The notes beneath the pieces were generated by a model that did no database searches, was not told the DNA's origin, and worked only from the letters and a program-made list of their open reading frames with translations. This document shows, piece after piece, positions 24,501-32,201 of a stretch of 64,000 nucleotides of DNA. Both the position numbers and the translations under genes were made by a program. The stretch comes from Anaerolineaceae bacterium (GTDB taxonomy: Bacteria > Chloroflexota > Anaerolineae > Anaerolineales > Anaerolineaceae). The number at the start of each line of letters is the position of its first letter. Position 1 is the first letter of the stretch. The stretch spans positions 223,233-287,232 of the forward strand of contig JARKPB010000019.1 in assembly GCA_029975475.1 (NCBI GenBank). The letters are read 5' to 3'.

Positions 24501-25468
24501 CCGGCGAGGAATTGAGCGCCGAAGACTGGGCGCTGGCGCGCACCATTCGCACCGGTGAATCGGTGCTGGACGAGCTGCTGGAAATTGACACCTTTGACGG
24601 CAAGAAAAAAGTGATTTTGAACTATACCGCCCCGGTGCTGGATGAGCGCGGCGAAATTGACGGCGCGGTGGTCGTCAACCTGGATATCACCGACCGCGTG
24701 CGCGCCGAAGAGGATGTGCGCCGCCTGAACGCCGAACTGGAAGAGCGCGTCGCGCGCCGCACCGCCCAGCTGCAGGCTTCAAACAAAGAGCTGGAAGCCT
24801 TCGCCTACTCGGTTTCCCACGACCTGCGCGCGCCGCTGCGCGCGATTGACGGTTTTTCGCGCATCCTGCTGGAAGAATATGACGCCGTGCTGGATGAAGA
24901 GGGCCACCGCCTGGTGCGTGTGGTGGTGGAAAACACCGCGCGCATGGATCAACTGATCACCGACCTGCTGACGCTCTCACGGGTCACCCGCGCCGCGATC
25001 GAAACCCGCCGTTTGAAGATGACCGATCTGGCCGCGGAAACCATGAAAACCCTGTTGATCAACGAACCGCATCCAGAAAACATCCGCTTCACCCTGGGCG
25101 ACCTGCCCGCCGCGTACGGCGACGCCGGGTTGATCCGCCAGGTGTGGGCGAATTACCTGGGCAACGCGCTGAAATACACCCGCGGCCGCAGCCCGCAGGA
25201 AATTCAGGTCAGCGGCGAAATCAAGGGTAAAGAAGCGGTTTACTGCGTGCGCGACAACGGCGCCGGTTTTGACCAGGCCTATGTGGACCGCCTCTTCCGA
25301 CCTTTCGAGCGCCTGCACACCAGCGCAGAATTTGAAGGCACCGGCGTCGGCCTGGCTATCGTTCAGCGCATCATCGCCCGCCTCGGCGGGCGGGTTTGGG
25401 CGGAGAGCAGCATCGGCCAGGGCGCGGCTTTCTACTTCACCCTGCCGCTGCTGGCAGTAAAAGATTGA
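21572..25468 (+). CDS. Membrane-bound multi-PAS sensor histidine kinase
   Basis: A 1298-residue sensor kinase. The N-terminal 250 residues hold about six to seven hydrophobic helices. An extracytoplasmic Cache-like domain follows (about 255-500, with YDRDGRLLLTIPEGSPNDS), then a further helix (about 510-530). At least four PAS domains follow (about 540-665, 670-790, 795-920, 925-1050). A coiled-coil linker leads to the HisKA domain, with phospho-acceptor His1083 in SVSHDLRAPLR, and to an HATPase domain with NYLGNALKYTRG (N box), DNGAGFD (G1), PFERLH (F box) and GTGVGLAI (G2). The H-box region resembles the phytochrome-type kinases. AAAGGAGC precedes the start. No response regulator is adjacent, so the partner is unknown. 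Confidence 0.9.
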   Translation: MQQGRSARSGHLWLVLICAGLSSMIGLGGLAGWIFSIPWLTSFGKDFYTVAPLSAVSLIALGIILGLLAVFQRRGRLRFGLHLAAGLLCVLLATVFALSLRGIYLPQAALGFAVSGERSGAPLGHMSPVTAAGFFLISFSLALPRQTRTWLRWLRLLAAGLPIALFYLLLLGYAFSAKLLYSLNLIVPTLPSTLGGFFLSAGLMGMLVLPSFNHRRVATPVLFFGLYALTAITILSIGFLLILGYAREIRRSAEERLTAIANLKTADLMQYRSERLGDGRIFEGNHAFTHLMAQYLANPAEYRNRTALFTWLGNISSAYTYDRVLLYDRDGRLLLTIPEGSPNDSTLAGRTKDVLSGGKTIFQDFYLSPETGHVYLAVLVPILDPDNNDAPLGMLALRIDPEAYLYPYISRWPEPSASAETLLVHREGDEVVFLNELRFRKNTALKLRLPLSTPELAAARAVRGDTGVVEAKDYRGVDVLADIRAIPDSPWFMVSRVDLAEINAPFGQQLRLTIASVLALLLAAGVGLQYLLRRQGLVSQQRLIWLQGLIDRSLNEVYVFDSQTLRFRYVNEGARLNLGYSQAELETLTPVDIKPEFSGQEFNRLLQPLRDGSKERLVFETFHRRKDGSQYPVEVHLQLVSSDEGPVFLALINDISERYAAQAALLQSEHQFRAVFENSSAGKSLTRPDGSLMRVNQAFADMLGYSLEEMQTINFREITHPDDLPESVECIRCLLAGERDTYELEKRYRHKDGHYVWAYVTTSLLRDAQKQPLYFVTTILDTSRQKAAEQALQESEARYRLMFTNLNAGFALHEIILDDSGQPVDYRFLEVNPAYEALTGLKREQILGRTIREVIPNLEESYIQRYGQVALSGEPIAFQDYVSALDRYYDIKAYSPSPGQFAVVFHEVTEQIKASQALIRRENWLTRIFEILPIGLWFADRNGFLIRGNPAGVAIWGMEPHVGPDDYSVFKARRLPSGEELSAEDWALARTIRTGESVLDELLEIDTFDGKKKVILNYTAPVLDERGEIDGAVVVNLDITDRVRAEEDVRRLNAELEERVARRTAQLQASNKELEAFAYSVSHDLRAPLRAIDGFSRILLEEYDAVLDEEGHRLVRVVVENTARMDQLITDLLTLSRVTRAAIETRRLKMTDLAAETMKTLLINEPHPENIRFTLGDLPAAYGDAGLIRQVWANYLGNALKYTRGRSPQEIQVSGEIKGKEAVYCVRDNGAGFDQAYVDRLFRPFERLHTSAEFEGTGVGLAIVQRIIARLGGRVWAESSIGQGAAFYFTLPLLAVKD

Positions 25469-25497
25469 TCCGCAGCCCATCGCTGCCGTTAACCGCG

Positions 25498-25524
25498 AAA
25501 CAGCCCGGACGGGCTGTTTGCTTT
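25498..25524 (+). terminator. Intrinsic terminator of the sensor kinase gene
   Basis: Stem AAACAGCCCG / CGGGCTGTTT with a 2-nt loop, followed by GCTTTT. Confidence 0.75.
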
Positions 25525-25551
25525 TCCTGCGCGGGGTTTGGCAGCGCGGGT

Positions 25552-26007
25552 CTAGCGCGGGCGGTTCAACCGGGTGTTGATCTGATCGACTTTTTTCTTC
25601 AACAGCAGATACTGGCCGAGCCACATGACCACAAAGATGCCCACAAACGTGCCGGCGTACAGCAAGACCCCGCCCAGCGTGTGCTCCATCCAGTGCAAGA
25701 GGTAAGCCGCCGGCAGCAGCGCCAGGAGCAGCACGAGAAAATACAGGCCGGTTTGTCGGGCGATGCTCCAGGTTTCGATTTCCCAGATGGTTGAAGCCGC
25801 CGCAAAAACCGATCCGATCAGCCCGCAGAGCAGCGCCTGCAGGCCAACCGCCGCAACTTCGCTGCCCGCGCTGGCGATCAGCGCCGGGGCTGCGGCAAGG
25901 TAGCGGCCCCCGCCGACGCTCAGCGAAATTAAAATGGTGATAAAGTACCCGATCGCTACCCCGACCGGAAAGCCCAGCAAAGCGCGAAGCATCATCTTCT
26001 TCTTCAT
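25552..26007 (-). CDS. DUF3021-family four-helix membrane protein, LytTR partner
   Basis: A 151-residue membrane protein with four hydrophobic segments (about 8-30, 45-70, 83-103, 112-133) and a basic C-terminus. The length, the helix arrangement and the position immediately downstream of a LytTR regulator match DUF3021 proteins. In Firmicutes these form two-gene LytTR regulatory systems in which the membrane protein is thought to inhibit or modulate the regulator. The start is ATG 26007 with GAGGTG upstream; the gap to the LytTR gene is 9 bp. Control of LytTR by this protein is inferred from family pairing. Confidence 0.78.
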   Translation of the reverse strand: MKKKMMLRALLGFPVGVAIGYFITILISLSVGGGRYLAAAPALIASAGSEVAAVGLQALLCGLIGSVFAAASTIWEIETWSIARQTGLYFLVLLLALLPAAYLLHWMEHTLGGVLLYAGTFVGIFVVMWLGQYLLLKKKVDQINTRLNRPR

Positions 26008-26016
26008 GGTGTCACC

Positions 26017-26460
26017 TCAAATTCCCAAGGCTGATTTGATTTTGGTAACATACCGCCTGGAAACATAGGTATGTTCGCCGTTCTGAAACTGGACATAAAT
26101 CGTCCCGGAAATGGACAGGTCAAAGTTCTTCACTTTTCTTAAATTGATCAGTTCCGAGTTGGAAATGCGCAAAAAACCGTCCCGTTCCAGCCGTTCTTCG
26201 AGTTCATACAGCCTCAGGCGCAGCAGGTAGGTTCCGCGCGCAGCGCTGGCGTACACTTTCTGCTGGGCAGCGTAGATGCGGGTGATCTCCGCCGGGTCGA
26301 GAATTTCTACCCGATCCTCCTGGAAGCCGATCAGTAAGCGCGGCTGGGGTTCCGAGATGCGCTGCATCAAGTCCTCCACCTGAGCGTCAAGCGCCTGCGC
26401 CTGGATGATGACTTTGATGCTCGAAAATGCCGGATCAATTTTGAGTTCAATCTCCACCAT
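26017..26460 (-). CDS. LytTR-domain DNA-binding regulator
   Basis: A 147-residue regulator with an N-terminal helical/beta segment (1-45) and a LytTR domain (about 45-147), without a phosphoreceiver domain. Diagnostic features are the ISNSELINLRKVKNFDLS block, which contains the base-contacting loop, and the C-terminal SRRYVTKIKSALG. Proteins with this layout pair with DUF3021 membrane proteins instead of histidine kinases. The start is set at ATG 26460; a longer frame to 26499 lacks a better ribosome site. The promoter has two 21-bp-spaced direct repeats just upstream of the -35, so positive autoregulation is likely. Confidence 0.88.
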   Translation of the reverse strand: MVEIELKIDPAFSSIKVIIQAQALDAQVEDLMQRISEPQPRLLIGFQEDRVEILDPAEITRIYAAQQKVYASAARGTYLLRLRLYELEERLERDGFLRISNSELINLRKVKNFDLSISGTIYVQFQNGEHTYVSRRYVTKIKSALGI

Positions 26461-26484
26461 TGCCCTTTTCACCTTTCTGTTGAG

Positions 26485-26512
26485 ATTATAAGCAAACAAC
26501 CAAGGGTTTCAA
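26485..26512 (-). promoter_or_regulatory. Promoter of the LytTR-DUF3021 operon
   Basis: Minus strand TTGAAA (26507-26512), 16 bp, TATAAT (26485-26490). The 26461-26686 interval holds this promoter, the upstream direct repeats and the terminator of the next gene. Confidence 0.75.
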
Positions 26513-26524
26513 CCGATTTTCGAC

Positions 26525-26558
26525 AGGTGGTCAAAACCGGCGCATAAGTGGTCAGATC
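26525..26558. promoter_or_regulatory. Candidate LytTR binding site: two direct repeats 21 bp apart
   Basis: On the plus strand GTGGTCA occurs at 26527 and 26548, within the longer matches AGGTGGTCAAAACC and AAGTGGTCAGATCC (11 of 14 identical). The spacing is two helical turns, as for known LytTR dimers, and the pair lies directly upstream of the -35 box. Confidence 0.6.
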
Positions 26559-26618
26559 CCGTGATGGTTGTTTCAAACGCCCGCCGCTGTCTCGCCGCCA
26601 GCAGCGGCGCTGACCGGT

Positions 26619-26652
26619 AAAAAACCAGCCCGGATTAGGGATTCCGGGCTGG
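26619..26652 (-). terminator. Intrinsic terminator of beta-helix gene A
   Basis: Stem CCAGCCCGGA / TCCGGGCTGG, followed on the minus strand by a U-run (A-run at 26619-26624). Confidence 0.85.
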
Positions 26653-26686
26653 CGGCTGGGCGGGGCCATTCGCCCCGTGGGAAGCG

Positions 26687-29600
26687 TCAATGGATGTAGA
26701 GATTGGGCGGGTTATCCGGGGCAAAATTAACGTCATTACCCGCATAAATCACATTGCTGAGCACCACCAGGCTGACCCCCAGATTGACGTCAATTTCCAG
26801 GCCGTTGTTATGATTTCCGACCGCGGCTGTGTTCTTCACCGCAACATTCCCGTTGGTGTACAGGTAGATCCCATCCCCAATGAAACCGCTGCCGTTATCA
26901 AACGCCAGGCTGTTGGTCACAGTGATGGTCCCCAGCGCGGTCGTCGGGCCGGTGGTGTAATTTTCAATGGAAAGCCCGGTGTTCTGATTGCCGGTTACGG
27001 TGATCTGGTCCGCGGTGACATGCGCTGCCCCCCCTTGATTCCAGGAGACAACCCGGATGCCCTGATTTTTATTATCTTTCGCAGTGATGCCTTTCAGGTT
27101 GATCGGGCCGTAATTGTAGACCTGCAGCCCCGTGCCGGCCGTGTTGCCGTTAAACTCATTTCCGCCCATGCTGTTGGTGATTGTTACCGGATAGGCGGTG
27201 GTGGTGTTGCTGTTAAAGATATATGCTCCGCTGTTATTGCGGTTGGCGGTGATCTTGTTCAGCGTGGTCGCTCCCTTGGTCAACAGACACAGTCCGTAAC
27301 CCTTTGGATTACTGATAAAGGTCGCGCGGGTGACAGCCGCGGGCTTATCGCTGCTCATGATGACGCGCAGCCCGTCATTGTTGGTGTTATAAGAAGCAGA
27401 CACATTGTTGATAACCAGCGCGCCGCTCACCTCAGCGTACAGGCCGTAGGCGTAGTTGCTGTTAAAACTGCTGTTGGTGATGGTCAGATTGGAGCCGGTT
27501 TGAATCACCGCGCCGCTGCCGTTTATGGAGTTTTCTGAGTAGACTTGATCGAGGACCACCGGTCCGTTGGTCTGGATTTTTAGCCCGTTTACTCCCGCCC
27601 TGAAGATCTCATTGATTTGCCCGCCGCTGGCTTTGATCGTTACCCCGGCGTTGATCGGGCTGGTATCATTGAGGAGGAAAATCCCCTGCCCGCCGACATT
27701 CCAGATCGCTTTGATATTGGTGATCAGGATGGGCCCGTTGGTGATGACCTGCAAACCGCTGCCGTGCAGGGCGTTTTTCACCCCGATGTTCGTCAGGGTC
27801 ACCTTTGCGTTGAGCGGGCTTTCCTTGTTGAAGATCGAAATCCCGTGCCAGTTTGGATTATCCGACTCAAGATTGGTCAGGGTCACCGCGCCCTTGCTGA
27901 GGATGTTCACCCCGGTCTGGCCGCAGGTGTCCACCCAACCGCCGGTATAGGTAACCCCGGCATTGGAACTGGCCGTATCGTTCTTCAGGTAGACACAATC
28001 CCCCGAATAAATAGTGTAGGCGCTGACATTGTTCAGCAGGATCGGTCCGTTGGTCAGGATCCTCAATCCGTTGCCAGTGTCCCGTTCCAGCCGCAGGTTC
28101 GTGACGCTCACCCCGCGGTTCAGGTCCAGACTGTTGTTAATCAACTCGATTCCGCTGAGGAAATTATTGTAGGTGGAAACATTTTTCAGGGTGATCGTGC
28201 CTCTGGTATCCACATAAATACCCTGGAGGTTGTTGTACGTAGCCAAGGCGTTGGTGATGGTCACATTTCCCCAGGAACCCACATTGACCCCGCGGTAATT
28301 GTTCCCCGCCACCAGATTGCTCAGGTTAACCGCTCCGCTGGTCAAAACGTTCAGGCCGTTGTCAGAGTTGTCAGAAAAGTAGAATGGCGATCCCGACGGA
28401 GAACCGGTCACGGTGATTGTGCCGTTGGCGTATAGATCCAAGCCAATGCCGAGGTTGCCGATCGCTGCGCCGCCGCTGACCGAAATGGAAGTCAACGCGC
28501 TCACAACCGCGCCAGACGAGGGGTTGAAATTTGAACGAAATTCTTTCAGGGTAATGGGCCCGTTGGTGCAGGTCAGGATCGCCCCGCCCGCGCCGCCGTA
28601 AGAGCTGTCCGCTTTGGTGATCGCCAGGTTCTTGATGGTGAAGATATTCAGCCCGCGCGCGCCGTTGCCGCGGAAATCCCCGCTGCTGGCGCCGGTGTTG
28701 ATCATCGTCACCGAGGCGGACGGGTTCGATAGGCTTCGATTATCAATATACAGCCCGTAAACATTGGAATCCTGGCGGAGGCTGCCGTCGTAGGGAACGC
28801 CTTCCCGGGTCAATTTGACCTCGTACCCGCCCAGCTCACCGCCGCTGATCTTAAAGAAATAGTAGCCGCTTCCAGAGGAAAGCTTGTAGTGCAGGCTGTT
28901 GTCATACCCGCTCGGCCCGCTGGTCGCCAGGGGTGTTATTCCCACCGGGTCGTAAAGGGCGATTTCAGGATAAAAGAAATCGCTGTGGACCGAAATGATG
29001 ATTTTATAGTCATTCGCTCCATAGAAGAGCCAGTTATCAGGCTCGCTGTTGTACAGCGCGTCTTGATAATACTTGCCGAACTCGGCGGTGCGGACGGTCG
29101 CGCTGTTGCCAGCCGCCGAGACCTCTTTCAGAATCACACTGCCCTGGGTATACAGCTCCAGACCGGTTTCCTGATTGCCGTTAAACGTGTTCGGCGCGCT
29201 GGCGCTGCCGTTCAGCGTGATCGGCTTGACCGCGCCGGAGTTATCCAGCGATGCCCCGTTCACCCCGTTGTTGTTGGCAATCACCGAAGTCAGGGTGATG
29301 GCGCCGTTGCTCGAGACTTTCAGCCCCGACCCGCCCTGGTTGCCGGAACTTTTGGTGAATTTGATATTCACCCCGGCCGTGCCGGACTCGTTCTTGAGGA
29401 TGATGCCGCTGCCGGACAAGTTACCCAGCGCCTGAACGTAAGCAAGGTTGATCTCACCAGGGGTTGTGATTTTTAGGCCGAAGGTATGGTTGGAAGAGAA
29501 ATTCAGCGGGGCTGCGGCTGTGCCGCTCAGGGTTACCTTGCCGCCCGCGGAAATATACGCCCCGTAAAGCGTTAAATTGTTGCTGGCGTCCAGCGCGGTG

Positions 29601-31351
29601 ATGGTGACCGGGCCGTTGGTCTGCAGGGTCAGGCCGTCCTGGTTGTTCCAAATTGCGCCGGAGGTTCCGCTGGTACCTTTGATCACCACCCCGGCTGTGC
29701 CGTAGGTGTTCATCACGTACATACCGCTGCCAACGGTGGAATAAGCCGCCAGAACCCCGTCGAGGGTGATCAATCCTTTGGAATAGATCCAAAGGTTGGT
29801 GGCTTTGTTATGCACCAGATTAGCGTTGCTAATGGTGACCGGTTTGGCTGTGGCAGCGGAGCTGTTATCAATCAACAGGCCCGATGAATCGCCGTTTTGC
29901 ACCTGAATATTGCTGATGCTGACCGCACCCAGAGCGTAAATCCCCACCTGCGGGTAATCGGCAGCCTGATTATGATCTGAATTGATCAGGGTGATGTTGC
30001 CGGAAAGCGGGTTGCCGGCGCATTTTACCCCGTCCCAGACACAGGTATCCAGAACCAGGCCGCGGTAAGTGTTGTCGCGGGTGGTAATATTTTTGGCGGT
30101 AATGGAACCGTTTTTGGTATAAACCATCACACCGTAACGATTAAATTGGGCGTAGACCCAGTCCAGATTCATATTTCCCGCGCTGTTCTCGGTAATTTCC
30201 AGGCCAGCTCCGTTCGTGCTGCCCGAAAAGCGCGAATTTTTTACCGTGACCCCTTTCTGGGCGGTGATGCTCGCCCCATTCACCGAGCTGTTCACGGTGG
30301 CGACGCCGTCCAGCAGCACGCTGCCGTTGGAATACACCAGCAGGTTAGAACCGCCGGAAGCGATAAATTCGGAATTGCGAATGGTCACATTGCCGCTGCC
30401 AGCCGTATTATCAATCACCGCCCCGTTACTGTGGGAGAAATTGACGGTGAAATCATCGATCAGGACTGATCCGCGGGTGTGTTCGATCCTCAGTCCACCC
30501 TCAGAGGTTGCGTTGTAGATGACCAGATCTTTTAATACGATCGTTCCGCCAATGTTGTCAAAGTTTATCACCGGCTTGGCTGTGCCGCTCTCGCGCTGAA
30601 TGGTCATGCCGCTGAGGGTAAAAGGACCGGGCATGTTCAGGATGCTGAACGCGCTGATTTCAGAAAAAACGGTCTGCCCGCTGCCCGCGCCAATGATCCC
30701 GGTCAGTTTGGCGATGCTGGCGCTGCTGCCGTCCACCAGAATCTCGTCAGATTTGAACGTACCGGCTTCCAGGTATATCCGTTTATCGTCCGGGATGGTG
30801 GCGTGATCCTTAATGTAATTGAGCGCCCGCTGCAGCGGGTTGGCCAGGCCGTCTTCACAGTAAAACCAGTCGCTGAAGATTCCGCAGGCGCCCACCGGTT
30901 CCAGGAAACGATATTTCTTCCCCACAGAAACAAACCACGGGTCCGAAGTATCCAGCAGTTGGGCTGCCTGGTCGGAAGCCAGCGGCATCTCCGCGCCGCT
31001 TGGGTCCAGCAGCACCGCGCCGCTCTGATCCAGCTGTTCCACCACTTCGGAAAGCTCGGGGACCGCTTCAACCGGCGGGGCGGCTTCCAGCGCGGGAGCC
31101 TCGTCAGCGGCTGGCGGGTCGAAAGGCGCATCCTCAGCGGGCGGTGCTTCGGTTGGCTGCGCATCCGTCGGCTGCGCTTCTTCAACCGCCGCCGCGCCGC
31201 TGCCTTCGGGCGGCGGGGTTTCGGTCGCGGCGGGGGCCTCGCCCGGCGTTTCCCCCTCGGCCTGAACCGGCGTGGCCAGCGCGAGCGCCGTCACCAGCGC
31301 CACGATCAGGCAGACAACCCGAAATTTAGAAGACAGAGAAATGGGTTCCAT
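26687..31351 (-). CDS. Giant secreted parallel beta-helix protein, paralogue A
   Basis: A 1554-residue exported protein. It has a signal peptide ending at about PVQA, then a low-complexity Pro/Glu/Ala segment (to about residue 90). The family motif AVLLDPSGAEMPLAS...LLxTSDPWF follows, then a pectate-lyase-like start (LNYIKDHATIPDDKRIYLEAGTF) and a long right-handed beta-helix with alternating coil types (TNGPITLxxVxAxxN and DNxxGxxVTIxN). A beta-sandwich of about 105 residues (about 748-854, with YYFFKISGGELGGYEVKLTREG) interrupts the helix. The C-terminus ends with SNVIYAGND and no LPxTG, transmembrane or PEP-type anchor. The start at ATG 31351 has GGGAGGGA upstream. It may be an adhesin, an S-layer or sheath component, or a polysaccharide-binding protein. 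I see no clear catalytic residues of a lyase. Confidence 0.88.
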   Translation of the reverse strand: MEPISLSSKFRVVCLIVALVTALALATPVQAEGETPGEAPAATETPPPEGSGAAAVEEAQPTDAQPTEAPPAEDAPFDPPAADEAPALEAAPPVEAVPELSEVVEQLDQSGAVLLDPSGAEMPLASDQAAQLLDTSDPWFVSVGKKYRFLEPVGACGIFSDWFYCEDGLANPLQRALNYIKDHATIPDDKRIYLEAGTFKSDEILVDGSSASIAKLTGIIGAGSGQTVFSEISAFSILNMPGPFTLSGMTIQRESGTAKPVINFDNIGGTIVLKDLVIYNATSEGGLRIEHTRGSVLIDDFTVNFSHSNGAVIDNTAGSGNVTIRNSEFIASGGSNLLVYSNGSVLLDGVATVNSSVNGASITAQKGVTVKNSRFSGSTNGAGLEITENSAGNMNLDWVYAQFNRYGVMVYTKNGSITAKNITTRDNTYRGLVLDTCVWDGVKCAGNPLSGNITLINSDHNQAADYPQVGIYALGAVSISNIQVQNGDSSGLLIDNSSAATAKPVTISNANLVHNKATNLWIYSKGLITLDGVLAAYSTVGSGMYVMNTYGTAGVVIKGTSGTSGAIWNNQDGLTLQTNGPVTITALDASNNLTLYGAYISAGGKVTLSGTAAAPLNFSSNHTFGLKITTPGEINLAYVQALGNLSGSGIILKNESGTAGVNIKFTKSSGNQGGSGLKVSSNGAITLTSVIANNNGVNGASLDNSGAVKPITLNGSASAPNTFNGNQETGLELYTQGSVILKEVSAAGNSATVRTAEFGKYYQDALYNSEPDNWLFYGANDYKIIISVHSDFFYPEIALYDPVGITPLATSGPSGYDNSLHYKLSSGSGYYFFKISGGELGGYEVKLTREGVPYDGSLRQDSNVYGLYIDNRSLSNPSASVTMINTGASSGDFRGNGARGLNIFTIKNLAITKADSSYGGAGGAILTCTNGPITLKEFRSNFNPSSGAVVSALTSISVSGGAAIGNLGIGLDLYANGTITVTGSPSGSPFYFSDNSDNGLNVLTSGAVNLSNLVAGNNYRGVNVGSWGNVTITNALATYNNLQGIYVDTRGTITLKNVSTYNNFLSGIELINNSLDLNRGVSVTNLRLERDTGNGLRILTNGPILLNNVSAYTIYSGDCVYLKNDTASSNAGVTYTGGWVDTCGQTGVNILSKGAVTLTNLESDNPNWHGISIFNKESPLNAKVTLTNIGVKNALHGSGLQVITNGPILITNIKAIWNVGGQGIFLLNDTSPINAGVTIKASGGQINEIFRAGVNGLKIQTNGPVVLDQVYSENSINGSGAVIQTGSNLTITNSSFNSNYAYGLYAEVSGALVINNVSASYNTNNDGLRVIMSSDKPAAVTRATFISNPKGYGLCLLTKGATTLNKITANRNNSGAYIFNSNTTTAYPVTITNSMGGNEFNGNTAGTGLQVYNYGPINLKGITAKDNKNQGIRVVSWNQGGAAHVTADQITVTGNQNTGLSIENYTTGPTTALGTITVTNSLAFDNGSGFIGDGIYLYTNGNVAVKNTAAVGNHNNGLEIDVNLGVSLVVLSNVIYAGNDVNFAPDNPPNLYIH

Positions 31352-31514
31352 CGTTCCCTCCCAGAATCCAGTCTCAGGACAGACCATTGTTTCGGCCTGC
31401 CCGCTAAACCCTCAGCTGTATGGTTTTGGTTTCGACAGTGGAATCGCGAAGGGGCTTGATCGCCATCATTTCCTCCCACAGAACCGCGATGGGGGCTGTG
31501 TTGATGGCGATTCC

Positions 31515-31543
31515 ATTTTATGACGGCGGAAAAAATTTTTCAA
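31515..31543 (-). promoter_or_regulatory. Promoter of beta-helix gene A
   Basis: Minus strand TTGAAA (31538-31543), 17 bp, TAAAAT (31515-31520). This predicts a 5' leader of about 155 nt. Confidence 0.6.
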
Positions 31544-31567
31544 TAGCCTCGACCCGGCGCCGGGAAA

Positions 31568-31596
31568 TTGTAAGGCTTACCGCCAATCTTTATTAT
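31568..31596 (+). promoter_or_regulatory. Promoter of the DUF4405/RGF-rich gene pair
   Basis: TTGTAA (31568-31573), 17 bp, TATTAT (31591-31596). The leader would be about 65 nt. Confidence 0.55.
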
Positions 31597-31667
31597 TCCT
31601 ACATCAAATCTTAATCCCGCGGCTCTATGATCAAGACAATCCCCGATGGGGAGATCTGGAGATAAGT

Positions 31668-32201
31668 ATGAACACCAAAACCAATCTAATTCTCGACGCA
31701 GGCATCCTGGCCGGATTTCTGGCGGCGTACGATCCGCGGGCGACCGGCATCCTGCTGCACGAGTGGCTCAGTCTGGGGCTGGCGGTTGTCCTGCTGCTGC
31801 ACCTGCTGCTCCACTGGCAATGGGTGGCCTGCGCGGTTCAACGCTTTTTCAAGCGCTGGCAAAACGGCCAGCGGTTGAACTTTATCGTCGACCTGCTGCT
31901 GCTGTTCGCCTTCAGCGGCGTGATGGTCAGCGGGCTGGTCATTTCGCGGGCGGCGCTGCCCGCGCTGGGCATCAACCTGCCGGGTTCGGCTGCCTGGCGT
32001 GCGGTGCACGCCCTCAGCGCAGACGCGGCTTTGATCCTCACCGGGCTGCACTTCGCCCTGCACTGGCGCTGGATCGTGTGCGCGGTGCGCACCTATCTGA
32101 TTGAACCCGTTACGCACATCTTCCGGCGCCGCTCAAGCCAGCCGGTTTGCGCCCAACGGGATTTAATGCCACATTCAAACAAGGAAGGTACCGTATGTTA
32201 A
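31668..32201 (+). CDS. DUF4405 membrane protein, cytochrome b561-like
   Basis: A 177-residue membrane protein with four helices: residues 7-22, 30-50, about 68-92 and about 108-135. Conserved His residues occur in HEWLSLGLAVVLLLHLLLHWQW and in VHALSADAALILTGLHFALHWRW. This pattern is typical of DUF4405 proteins, which resemble b-type cytochromes, and the paired His could ligate haem. The last 45 residues are cytoplasmic and basic. The stop TAA overlaps the start of the next gene (ATGTTAA), so the two are coupled. An electron-transfer role is inferred only from the His layout. Confidence 0.78.
   Translation: MNTKTNLILDAGILAGFLAAYDPRATGILLHEWLSLGLAVVLLLHLLLHWQWVACAVQRFFKRWQNGQRLNFIVDLLLLFAFSGVMVSGLVISRAALPALGINLPGSAAWRAVHALSADAALILTGLHFALHWRWIVCAVRTYLIEPVTHIFRRRSSQPVCAQRDLMPHSNKEGTVC

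Larger units (their letters stand above)
31352..31667. other. Divergent control region between beta-helix A and the DUF4405 gene
   Basis: This 316-bp AT-richer gap holds two divergent promoters (31515-31543 minus, 31568-31596 plus). It also has the perfect palindrome CCCGGCGCCGGG between the two -35 boxes, and a set of overlapping inverted repeats around the predicted minus-strand start: GGAATCGC at 31440 with GCGATTCC at 31507, and CGCCATCA at 31461 with TGATGGCG at 31502. No open frame with coding character is seen. Confidence 0.5.

Noticed and set aside
26687..31351. Pectate lyase or other polysaccharide lyase assignment for the beta-helix proteins
   Set aside because: The fold start resembles pectate-lyase-like proteins, but I could not find a conserved Asp/Arg/Lys catalytic set common to the three paralogues.
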